From Thuidium tamariscinum (taxonomy: Eukaryota > Streptophyta > Bryopsida > Hypnales > Thuidiaceae): a DNA stretch of 64,000 bases. The first letter of the stretch is position 1, and each line of letters opens with the position of its first letter. The DNA lies in the NCBI GenBank assembly GCA_947034885.2, contig OX344749.2:23203501-23267500 (forward strand), in the 5' to 3' direction. Position numbers and translations under genes: made by a program. Of the stretch, positions 24,069 to 35,519 are shown piece after piece. The notes under the pieces were generated by a model. It worked only from the letters and a program-made list of their open reading frames with translations, did no database searches and had not been told where the DNA came from.

Positions 24069-24813
24069 ACCACCCCATAAGCTCCATATGTCCCCAACTA
24101 ATAGCCCATTCTCTATATAAAATCCCTACTACATCCTTGTGCTATAAAAGAAAAAGTTGAAAACTATGGCCCTTTTATGTCATGATTTTACCATTATGCA
24201 TGCACTCAACATTAATTTTAAAAGACCTAATGATCCTTTGGGGTTACTTAGGCCACAAAATCATCTTGCTAAACTTCTGTTTTGGTTCATGTATTGGAAA
24301 GTTTTGAACCAACTCAACAATTTTAACCTATACTATGTCCGGTGAATATACAATGTACACTATAAAAAATCCATGATTTTTTTACACAATTTTAGGTGAC
24401 ATAAAAATTGCTGGATATCTCCTAAAATTGCTTGAAAAAAATGGGTTTCTTATAGTTCCAATTAGTTCAAGAAAGAAATGCTCAATGCTTTTGCTAACCT
24501 TTAAAAGCTTTTAATAACCCCCCAAATGGGTCAATGTTTTTTAGAATGATCATTTTTGAACTAATCTAGGAATGTAAAGAGTCACTTGAATTTGGGTTCA
24601 TTTTCAAAAAAATTAATTGAACTATCAAGTGGTGTATTCAAACGTAGAAAAAAAATTCATTGTTGAATTTATAAAAATTGAAAGCAAGGATGGTCTTGGG
24701 GTTTTAGTAAAGAATCATAATTTAGGAAATTGTAGCCAATGACGTGGAGGCTTGAGTTCATAGGTAGGTAGGGTCATAACATACTATGTCACCAAACATT
24801 TAAAAGGTTGGAC

Positions 24814-25146
24814 CATTAGAAGACATTTGAGGGCAATGGAAGACTATGACTTCTTTTTGAGTTCCTGGACTATGGAAACGTGCCACATTAGTAGTTTGAT
24901 GTAATCGATAGACTACATCAAAAAATAATAAAATTTTAATTATTTCATTTTTTTTCATTCTTTTCATTTTTTTCAAAAATTTCAAATTTTTTAAAGAAAT
25001 CTGAAACTGAATTAAAAAGTTGATTTTTAAAAAATTTGAAAATTTAGCCATTATAAATTGATTTATTATTTTCCAAGACAACACAAGGAATAGGTAGGGA
25101 AATGGCCCTGAAATGGCCATCCCTTGCCCTCAAATGTCTTCTAATG
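24814..25146. mobile_element. CATTAG-ended MITE, copy 2
   Basis: 333 bp with perfect 23-bp inverted ends that begin CATTAGAAGACATTTGAGGG. Similarity extends a few bases outward (AAGGTT on both sides, inverted). The interior is AT-rich with a short palindrome around ATCGAT (about 24900). Non-coding. Confidence 0.75.
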
Positions 25147-26764
25147 CTAACCTTGTAGATGGGAGAGAAGTGGTTATCTCCTTTTGTGCACTTTTAGAAG
25201 CAATGTGTTGCAAGCTATATAAGGGAAAATCCTAGAATTGAAAATTGTCAAGAGTGGAAGAATAATGAGGTTGGATAATAATGACATTTGGAATTCTAAA
25301 GGATTGATTTCCTATCATAGAGTGTTCAATTTTTTCTCAATGAGCTACCTAATAATAGATTAGACCTAGAATGGCACTACCTTTTGTCTCATTTTTTAAA
25401 ACTTTCTCCCTTCTTAACTTTGCCCAATATGTAGGTAAAAACAACAATTGGAATACACATCTTGCACTTAAATTAGAGTTGTTTTTTAATTTTTTTTTTC
25501 TATTGTGTGTCTTCTTTTAAAATTCTTCTATAATTGGTTTTGAATTTTGACTCCAAATTTGTGACAAATCTTTCATTTATTTCATAACTTTTGAAATTTA
25601 ATAATGACATGTTGAATACTATAAGACCATTTTCTCACCCTTTTTTGGTCCTAAAAACACAAGACCTATTTTCATCTATGTAGAATTTGGTTAACTTGAG
25701 AATGAGTGTAGAATGCCAACTTTCTAAAAAAATTTGTATTAAAAAGAGTTGGCGGAAGCACAATTTCAATTAAAATATTGATTTCCAAGTAGTATTTTTA
25801 ACTTTTACATTATAATTTTCTAAGTAATATAATTTAGATTAAAGCCAAACTTTGAAGAGATGATTAGGACTTGGCTTTTTTAAAAGATCATGTAGTTAAC
25901 TTTGTCTAAATATTACTCATCTTACTTTGATCTTGAACTTTGTATAACTTACAAAATCAAAATCCAAAACACCTTGATAATGGCCAAAAAATTTAAGGAT
26001 AATCCTTGAATGGTAATAATATTGTGAAGGTGGATCTGACTCATCATACAGAATTAAATTTAGAGGTCTAATGGATCCATTATTTTTTCTTATAAATTTT
26101 CAAACTCATCATTTGTAAATTACAAATTAGCACATACCTAAATTGTAGCAAGGCCTCAATATTCTTCTTACAAGGCAAAATTTCTCTACCCTTGCACACA
26201 AATATCTTTCTCAAGCTTCTAAAGTTCATGTAGACATGGTGCCACAAGTTCATTGATCACTCATTCACTTTGCTAGTACAAGATATATACCCTTTCCTAT
26301 GATTGAAATTGCCAATATACAAAGAATCTTGTGTTGGATCCTATGCCAAATTCAATTTTGAATTTTACTTTTTGGCCAAGCATTGAGGTGATGTAATTAT
26401 CATGAAGACTATTACATTCAGGGGTTGGGAACTAATTTTGTTTGTCCCAACAATTTTAAAGACAATTTGGGAGCTAGAGTTTGAATAATGCGTGATTCTA
26501 GACTAACATGGATGAATTTCATCTCATTGGTGTACACATTGGAATGAATGTAGATAGAACTCAAAAAAAATTTAGTAATGGTCAAACTATTTCAAATAGT
26601 TTGAAAGTAGTGTAGATTACATTCAATTGGTTTTATCTAAAACATTTTCTGAACTTCTATATTAGTAGGCCTCATAAATTCATATCATTTCCAAATTTGT
26701 ACAAATTTGTATTTTTATTGTAGGAAACTCTAATAAAATGAATGTTTGAAGTGATAGAAACTAA
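25147..26764. other. AT-rich gene-free DNA
   Basis: No ORF above about 60 codons, no recognisable domain and no clear element ends. Confidence 0.45.
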
Positions 26765-27260
26765 GAGCATTTCCATGCTAGAATTAGCAAATGGGGACAC
26801 TAAGTGGGGATATGGAGTGTGCTAAAGCAAATCCTAGCCTTTGTCTTCCATCTATGCCTCACGGCTACACAAGGTGGGATTCAAGAAGTTGGGTTTGCAC
26901 AAGGCCCAAGACTCCATGTCATTAGCATTGATAGGCCCATCAATGTATTTTTTCAATTTAAAAAAATAAATCCCAGCTAGTCATTGAAGATGTATTCATT
27001 TATAAAGCGTGTGTTTTTTGCTTGGAAGATTGTGCCTTGCCTAAAAACTTGTATCAAACTATGCGGATCGTGCCTTGGGAACCACATCAAATCACATAGT
27101 CTACAACCTCCCAGTTTCCATTTCCCCATCTTTTCAAGAAATTTGACCGTGGTTGGGCGTTTTTTTTAACCTTATTTTGCATGCCATAGAGAAGTGCATG
27201 TCACCTGGCCCAGCCAAATACCCAATTTGGGTCATATCTTGCATTGTGGTGGAAATGCTC
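26765..27260. mobile_element. PIF/Harbinger-like (Tourist-type) MITE
   Basis: 496 bp with inverted ends GAGCATTTCCA and a 3-bp TAA duplication on both sides (26762-26764 and 27261-27263). A TWA target duplication with GAGCATYTCCA-like ends is typical of plant Tourist-type elements as I know them. Non-coding; the 61-codon ORF inside is not meaningful. Confidence 0.7.
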
Positions 27261-27263
27261 TAA

Positions 27264-28268
27264 AGGATTGGAAACAATCTTGTTGTTGATGCAAATCTTA
27301 TTAATATTTATTAGTGGTTTTATTTTTTAAATAATTTCAATAGAGTTTCAAACTATAGAGGTGGCAATAGAAACCAAACATTTGTATGATATTAAGAACA
27401 CATCATATTCCATAATCTTATCCATCAACACAATACCTTAGTACCCTTCATTCAAAATCTAATATTGACTTCAAATATAGTTTAGATAGTTTGAGAGTCA
27501 CTTTGAAATTTGTCTTCTTGAAGTCAATTGTGGGACCTCAAATAATCAAACTCTAAAATATGCACTATCCAAAAAAATGGTTGGGGTTAATTGTTCTATT
27601 GATAGGCTTAAATACACCTATAATTTGTTATTCTATAGAGCCACTACATCCATCTATTTTCACTCATCGTCCAAAAGTGAGTGGATATAATATTCAATAG
27701 TTATCAATCAACCTTCTTTCCTTCAATACAATGATGTGAAATATTTCACATTATTTCATTCCCCATCATCAATAGCTATAAGGGTACCCGTAAGGGTATG
27801 TGATAAGAAGCATGACTACATGAGAATGACTACACTAATGATGGTATTTAGTGTTATAGGGTCAATAGTGTTATTTGAGCTTTTACCACATCGACTCGAA
27901 ATTTCAAGTGGTTTGTATTTTGTATTGTATAAACCACCCTGTAATTCATATATTTAAATTTTTATTTATTTTTAAAAAAATTTGATGAAATGATATGTAA
28001 TAGTAAATGTAATTTTGTTAAAAATTTATGTTCAATAATTGACAAATAGTGTCTATGTTGAAATTTAGTGTTAGTAATATTAACAAGATTGTTGACATTT
28101 AGTGTTGTGCTATGTAATTAGTGTTGCCATACTAAATACCATTATTTTAATTTTAATTTTTTTTAACAATTGGCAAGAACCATTGCATTAAAAGAAATGA
28201 GAAGATACACGTCCAAACCTGAGGGCAGGACCAAAACAAAGAAAAAATAGAGCCTAAGTTAAATTCCA
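27264..28268. other. AT-rich gene-free DNA
   Basis: No recognisable gene or element. A 73-codon ORF at 27736-27957 shows no family features. Confidence 0.4.
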
Positions 28269-28549
28269 TTAAGGTAGGTACACCCAAAAAAGCCCTGTTC
28301 CTAAAAGCGCCATCTACAGTGCACATACATTTCCGAAATCAGTCATGTTCACAGACTATAGATGGCGCTTTCAGAAACAGACTTTGACTATTAATAACTT
28401 TTGCATACAGTATCCAAATCCTGCATTCTTTGGTGTGTTGGAACATGCTTTCACTTGCCAACAAGACTACATAAAAAAATTTGAACTAATTAATAGCAGG
28501 AACTAGGCTTAGTATGAATAAGTGGCGCTTTTGGGTGTACCTACCTTAA
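28269..28549. mobile_element. AGGTAGGTACACCC-ended MITE, copy A
   Basis: 281 bp with perfect inverted ends TAAGGTAGGTACACCCAAAA and a TA on each side consistent with a TA target duplication (Tc1/mariner-like). It contains an internal hairpin with arms 28304-28320 and 28355-28371, the sequence AAAGCGCCATCTA and its inverse. It lies about 500 bp upstream of the RING gene. Copies B and C are at 42727 and 61300. Confidence 0.85.
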
Positions 28550-29044
28550 GTTATTAGGGTAGTGAGAGATTTACACAATGTTATCAATAAACAAAATCAG
28601 TAATTAAAAACACTAAAAAAAACAGTAATAAAAGTAGTCAGATAAAAACGCAGTAATCAAGAGCAGTGGCCATAAAAACGCCGTCAAGAATGCAGTAATT
28701 AACAGCTGCAGTGAATTCCCGGTATTCTAACATTGAAGAGAAGGAATTGATATAGAAACACAGAGTAGGAGGATGAGAGTGAAGTGTGTAACGACATAGC
28801 TTACGGACATTCCTTTCTCTACCACGATTTCTGATGTGAGGAGTTCGTAGGGGTCCGTTTTACTCTGCGATCCGGTATTTGGGGTTTAGGATTTGAACTT
28901 GTCCGGGCGGGATGATAGAAGGTTAGATTTTCAGTTTGTAGCTGTAAGGCTAATTATAGGTTCACACTTCTTCTGTCTCTGACTGCAAGTTTCTCCGTTT
29001 CTTTTGCAGCCGCCATAAGGTGGGCAAGTGTGTCTTACCTTGAA
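28550..29044 (+). promoter_or_regulatory. Promoter and 5' UTR region of the RING-finger gene
   Basis: Contains the likely promoter and a 5' UTR intron whose acceptor would be the pyrimidine-rich CTTTTGCAG ending at 29009, 35 bp before the ATG. Confidence 0.35.
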
Positions 29045-32000
29045 ATGACAGGGGCTGGTAATGCATCACCTTCTGTGGATTCTGCGGGGAATGTTGACGT
29101 TAGTGATGAGATGGAGGATGAACTGAAATTGATGGGCGTGATGTCGTGGCTTTGTTTTGCCGGAAACTGCGGAAAGTATTCTTCTCCACTGATGTTAAAG
29201 AACTTCAGCGACATTCTAGAAATTCTGGCAATCGAGGGGAATGCCGTGAACTTAATTACTGCTGCCAAGCTACTCCCGAAGGCCATTCGCGCGTGTTTAG
29301 GTGAAGAGGTTAAGGTTGTGGCGGAGTTCTATCCTAACCAGGAGGAATTTCATGCGCAGGTCTTTGAGGCCCTTTCGAGACTTGTGGACTTCACGGTGGC
29401 GTTCCTCTCTAATTACATCGGCGATCCTTCAAATAAACTCATGAGACCTTCCCTCCATCGCGTTTTAGAAGCAATATATATGGCCTTGGATTCCAAGATG
29501 CGGTTCTACTGTCTGCCGACAGAGCGTAGGAGAGAAATCCTGGTACTGCCTTCGAGACTCGAATGTGCCTTGCAGGTGCCAGGATACTTTGTGAAAGTAT
29601 TTGGCGATACAGATTGCAAGATACACTATTTTTGTGCTCATAAAGGAGTGAACGAACTTGGTGTGGCCTGCGAATGCTGCACCCCTCCTTCGCAGGCTAA
29701 TGCAACCCTAGTGAATGTCTACTGGCAGTTTGCAAAATCAGGTCGTGGGAGTGGGTATGAGTGCCTTCTGAAGATCTTAACTACTCTCAAAGAGCCGCCA
29801 CTCGAGCTGATGAATCTTCTTCTGCGTCCTATTGTGGTAGTGCTGGAATACCTCATCAAGGAAAAGTCGTGGAGCGTTGTCCTTGAGCACATAAGCAGGA
29901 ATTTCTCTGAAATTGGTGGCATGATGAGGATTTGTCGCAGTGCATACCAGAAAGTGTTTCAGAATTTGACGAATACCTTGAACCTTGACCTCCAGGCAAT
30001 CATTTGGTCACGCAAATCATTCATAGAAACACTCATTTACTTGCACACAATTTCTAGCTGGAGCGTCCTATATTCTCGTGCTCATCCGAGTGCAGCTGGT
30101 GCTTCTTTCTCATTTGAAGACGCTGATAAGTTGCTACTGATGTTCTTGGAGCGTATTGTGGCATCAGGGAAGGCCGATCTTCTTTGCCCAATTGTCGGAG
30201 AATGTGAAAATGCGAGACTCATACATGCTTCAGGGTAAGGCGAGTCAAATCGTTTACTGTTGAAACAGAGAGGTTGAGTGTCAACAGAAGGGAATGACGG
30301 TTCTGAAACTATCGTACCTTGTGATTCGTGCAGACGCGACTTGCCGTTTGTAAACAGTATTGTGCAGTGGCTGAAGAAGATGAAGCACAAAGATTGGGTT
30401 ATTCGTCATTTGTTTCTGTTTGATGGGGCGAAACTCGTTCGTGAGGAGGTTCGGAACTGCAAATTGTCAGCTCCGGAAGTATCGAATCTTATTTAGTTGT
30501 TTATATTTTTCTGTTTTTGCCATCAACTTGCTTTCTACAGATAGATTAATTTGTTTTTGTGTCTTCAGATGATCAAATTTATCGAACTCGTTGGCAAGGG
30601 TGGGCTAGTAATGCTAAAGGAGGATTTTGTGGACATAATCAAGTGCGATCTAGTTTCAGAGGAAGATGCCCTTGACAAGAGATATGCACAAGCCCGGGTA
30701 AATTTTATTGTGCTTCCTCTCAAGGCCCATATTGTATGTTGGAAATGAATTTTTTCCTGATCTAGATTCATTTCCAAGACTTGCACAATGTGAGGTATAA
30801 GTCTCTGATGCCTTCAATTCTTTTCTGATAATTGTTCGTTGGACCCATTGACTGATTCTGCATCTCGCGATGGGGTGCAGGTAACGGCTACAATGTTGGA
30901 AAATTTCAGCTTGGATCCTTATGTCCCTGAGTTTATGAAGGATATTTGTGATTGGCTGGAGAGGTGGCAGGTATTTAATTCCAACTATCTTGAGAGTCCT
31001 GGGTACGAAGCTCACGTATTATAGTTACGGGTTCTTGGCATTAAAACTCTGTAAATTTGTCTTGACACCTTTAAAATTGTGAACACACGGAACCCTAAAC
31101 CAAGAAAATGTTTGGTTTATTGAACTAAACCTATGAAAACGTTAGATTAGGTTCTATTAAATAAAAATGTTATTAGGTATTGAATCTTATTCGAAGGCCC
31201 CAAATTTTACTGTATGTTCTCAATCTATTACCCCTCCCCTCAAATTTTTTTGGGCCTTTGCAAAAATATTGTAAAAGGAGTAGCCTTTACATTATTTTTT
31301 TAATAAATTTGTATAAGTCTCAAAACCCGAGGCTAGTTGGCCATTGGATGTCTATTATATAGAATCTACTGATTTGAATCTTCTGAAGGGCTTTTCTCTA
31401 TCAAGGAGTTTTTTACTTTTTGATCAAATATGTTTTTGCAATCCCCTGCATGAAGGTTACAAACTTTTGTAAAACTGGAACGAATTATATCACTTAGCAT
31501 TCCATTAAAGTCCATTATAAGTTCTTAACAGGAAGGCATATTAAATGGGGGTTGCGTACCCGGGCTTTAAGTTCCTCCCTCGATGATCCTCACGTTCAAG
31601 GTCTTGTGTACATACTCGACTGGAGCGATAGTCTTTGGATTTTGTCAAGGCTGTTCACGTTGCTTGAGACCTGTGACTTGGATAGGCTAAAGATTCTGTC
31701 ATCCCTAGTCGTATGGTATGCTGCATCTTGGAGAAGCTCATCGTCTGTGACAAGGACAAGAAATGGGAAAACAGGTTCGTAGTAACGTTGAAATTTCCAT
31801 CTGTTTGTTCGCTCTAGTTTAGTAGTCACATTAGTACTTCGTGGCTTATAGATTCTACTTAGGGTGGACATTTCCGGGTCTTGTTGATCTGACATAGTTA
31901 CTTTCTAAAATTTGATATTAGTTGGCTGGAACAGATTGTTGAGTTTACTCTGGAATGAGGCATGCAAACTTCCAGATAGTGAGTTTGTGGTCCGCTTAAG

Positions 32001-33712
32001 AAGATTCGCATGCCATTACGCATTTACTACCGTAAATTTACTGTCTCAAGCCTACAAATCCTCTCATAGTTAGACATCTGTGATTGTTTCTTTTCTGTAG
32101 GTTCTTGTAATGTGTACCTTGGTAGTAATATTGTTGTGGAAGGAGGGAGTGTCGGAAAACTCGCCCAGATCGTTGCATGATCGCTCCTTCTAAATATTTC
32201 ATTTTTTCTTTGATTTGATCTGTTCCTTTTCATGATGTACAGGAGCCTAGGATCTCTCTTCAACCCGGTGAAGAGAGGGAGAATTTCTTGCAGTCATGTT
32301 CAAGAGCAGACAAGGAAACCGCCGTTTCTTGCAACTTGGGTATAAAATTTGAAGAGAAGGCAGTATTTGTAAGTAACCAAACCAACCCAACCTCTTCTGC
32401 ATCGGCCAGGCAACCAGGTTAGAATATTTGGGTTAGGTCTAAGTCGCTTTGTTTGACATTGGCATATTCTCGCAGTCAATGATCTGGTTCAAATTCACTC
32501 CCAAGTCACGCTAGAAATATGGTCGAAACTTGAAATAATGCTTTCTCTTCAATCCTGTGGAAGCTTCTTACATATAGAATTGCAGGCACAGAGAGCGAAA
32601 ATCTATCAGGATATGGAGGTTGAATTCCATTTTGAAACATCTCTACAGCTGAGGCACCTACTGAACATTGATATCCCTTTGACGTCTCATGAGAGCTCCA
32701 AAAAATGTCTGGAGCGTTTGGACCAAGCTCAACGCCTAATATCTGGTTTGAAGACAACTCCACAGTAAGAGTTGGGTTTTGATGTGGAAGCTCCTTGTCA
32801 GCATTCATGTGGGTGGTGTTGAATATGTCCACATTTTGCCTCGGAAAGTTGTGAAATTCACCTCTGTTTTGCCTTGTGTGCAGTAATCATATCGAAACTG
32901 TCATGGTTTCGTCTGTGGCGCCTGAACTGCAGGCTTTAGAAGCAATTAAGGAGGAAATAGCGTTACGCTCTGAACTTCGTCAGAGCATGCAAGAAGCCAA
33001 CGAAAGGCACCTGAGAAAGTACAATACAATGAAAGAGGACCACAACAAGACTCTTGTGAAGGTGAGATTGGCTTTTGAGTTTCAAACAGAAGACTCACAT
33101 AGTACGGAGTAGATTGCTTTGTGAGTGTTCCCATGATGTACTGTACTGTTGCCCGAGGATTTTGTATTGACTGAACTTTTTCGTGCCAGTTTTTCGAGGA
33201 TTGTCTGCAAGAGAAGAAAAAATTAGTGAAAGATTCACTGTATGCCAAGGCCAAAGTGATAGCAGCGGTAGAAATGGCCAACTTGAAGTCAAACACGAAG
33301 GTCTCCTCGGATGACATACTCACAAGGTTGTTGCAGAAGACTGAGTATACCTTGGAAGAGGTAAACGAGCATGCATTTTTAATGATTGAATTCAACTGAT
33401 ACAATAGATTAAACACTGTATGTGCTTAGGATGCTGTTGAAATTGACTGATTTTCTAACGGATGATGGTATTATGATGCAGGCCAAGGCCAAAAACAAGA
33501 GGAGTTTGGAGAAAGTGCCCAACTCCGAGTGTAATGTTTGTTTTGTAGAGTTTAACTTGAGCCGGAAACGGGCCTGCTTTAATGCTTGTGGGCATGCAGG
33601 CACCTGCATCGATTGTGGAATACAGCACTGGAAGAGGACAAAGACTTGTCCACTGTGCACATCTAAAACCCACAAGCCGATAGCCGTACCTTCCATGCTG
33701 TTCTTTGGATGA
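29045..33712 (+). CDS. RING-finger (C3HC4) protein, putative E3 ubiquitin ligase, ~980 aa
   Basis: Spliced gene; proposed exons are 29045-30234, 30334-30478, 30569-30697, 30881-30970, about 31532-31774, 31922-32031, 32243-32417, 32476-32764, 32884-33061, 33190-33360 and 33482-33712. Introns are GT-AG and phases agree at every junction except exon 4 to 5. The ATG at 29045 was taken because the upstream GTG at 29030 is not a plausible start. The last exon encodes a RING: CNVC, then ACGH, CIDC and CPLC, with eight zinc ligands in C3HC4 order. Exons 9-10 are rich in Glu, Lys, Arg and Gln (EAIKEEIALRSELRQSMQEA) and likely form a coiled coil before it. The helical N-terminal 400 residues and the middle part are not recognised. 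E3 activity is inferred from the RING only. A stop after a recent deletion or mis-sequencing near exon 5 cannot be excluded. Confidence 0.8.
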
Positions 33713-35519
33713 CCCATCCCTCAGGTCTATTGCATTGTCAATGTTTTGGTTATTTCTGCACTCACAGTCTAGGACGTTTGCAATGTTCGTAGATGAGCTA
33801 TTTACATGTCTAAATCCTCTGAGAAAATTAGCCCAGTTAAGTCTTTGTATCCATCCAGTGAAAGTTGTTTGCTCATAGAACTGTGCTTACGGGAATGTAT
33901 CACTTATGATTGTGCACCACTTTCGTTAATCAGTAGGTTTCGGGGGGGATTTTCGTGCAATGAAATTCAATTTCCCTCCTCAACGCACTCTAAACACAAC
34001 AAAGGTGCCTTGTAATATTCTGAAGCAGGTGAGGTAAAGTAGTTCATGGCTATTGCTGTCTTCGACAGAACGTACATGCCTACCCAGAAGCATCATTTGG
34101 AAGGGGCCGTGAAGTCGTATTGTATCAAATTTGGAGCGAGGATCTTGACAAACATCACTGGAGCAGACTCTGAAGGACAAGCCGCAAGTACAATATGCAG
34201 TTTTTCGCTGAGCCCCGTAAGGAGCGATCTACATAGCGGGATATGCGGGGTACGAAAAACCCAACGTGATGGTGCTCTTTAGTGGTAGGCGAAAGCAGAG
34301 TTCGCTTCGTGCTGGACTCCCTGCCATTGAGAAAACCGTCGGCAGCAACCATTCTTATTCAGATGAATTCAGTGCACTCGTTATGGCAAACATTTGTAGT
34401 ATACAAATGTCCATTCTAGACATTCCGGTAGGACTCTGCGATTTCGCTTAGCAAGAGCCGAGTCATGCTGGAGGCGGGTCAGCTAGAGAGCCCCCTCATT
34501 GCCTCAGACACTCAAGAGTGTTCTGTAGTAATGGTTCCTTTTGTACTACTCCACCTGTCCTAGATAATTTGGGGTCTCTGATTCCAATATGAGCTCAAAT
34601 TTTCCAAATTTTATCATTGGTGATAGATAATAAGTTCCAGGGTTTCACCCTTGGGATGTAAAAAAAGGGCATTTAGGTGTCAGTCAGTTCTCCCTGCCCA
34701 TACTGCGGCCGCAATGAATGGAGATTGACGTCTACGAGTAATTCTCAGTGGATGGGTCTCAGACGTCATTCAAATCCAGAGTCTCCAGGAAAACTATAGT
34801 TCTTGGAGTACTTTCTATGCTCATTGTGAGTAAAGAATCGTCAATGTTACGTGAATCTGGGAGGTATTACATTGAAGAGCTCATCTCTCATTCTTGACTC
34901 CCACTGTCAATAATGAATCCCCTTGCTCACATTCCCTCATCAATTTCAATCTTTAAAGAATTTATATACATGTGGACCGGGATCTGGAGGTACACTTCGA
35001 GCTCCAAATGCTTGGAATCATGCAAGCTACTTACATGCCCTCTCTTCTGATTCCTGCTATGGTTTTCGAAAACTCAATTGAGGCTATGCAATGACTTAGA
35101 TGAGATCTGTTATTCGGAGGCACACTTGGAGCCCCAAATTAATGCTTGAATCCATGGGTTCTTTCTTGAATTCCTGCTATGGTTTGAGGAAACTAGATTC
35201 ATACTTATGATGACCCAGATGAAGCCTCACTGCAGAGCACTGCAGATGCAGCATCAGGATCATGACGATTATGGTCTACTCTTGCTTACGTTACCCGTTG
35301 TTTCCCTCCCCCACTCATCAATGTGTTGTTCGGAGGTACTCTTCGAGGCCCAAATGCTTGAATCCGTGGGTTCTGTCTTGAATTCCTGCTACGGTTCGGG
35401 GGAACTAGATTCATACTTGAGATTAACCAGATGAGTTGTCACCGCGGCTACCGCATTGGACCTGGAAGTCATTGCATCCCGCATCAATAACGATGCTGGT
35501 GACGATTACGTTACACGCT
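33713..35519. other. Intergenic space between two convergent genes
   Basis: The RING gene (plus) and the fucosyltransferase gene (minus) converge here. It holds their 3' UTRs and a degenerate tandem repeat (34985-35440). ORFs up to about 78 codons have no recognisable domain. Confidence 0.45.
34985..35440. repeat. Three degenerate tandem units, ~115-220 bp apart
   Basis: Units share 'ggaggyacacttcgag..ccaaatgcttg', 'tcttgaattcctgctatggtt' and 'gaaactagattcatacttgag..acccagatgag'. They start near 34987, 35117 and 35334. Non-coding, moderately diverged. Confidence 0.65.

Noticed and set aside
28269-28549. TTAA duplication for the AGGTAGGTACACCC MITEs
   Set aside because: The related AGGTAGNAGGCTC element shows a TA duplication at a verified empty site, so TA is preferred; the extra T and A are probably chance or preference.
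29030-29044. GTG start for the RING gene
   Set aside because: The in-frame ATG at 29045, just after a likely 5' UTR intron acceptor, is the better start.
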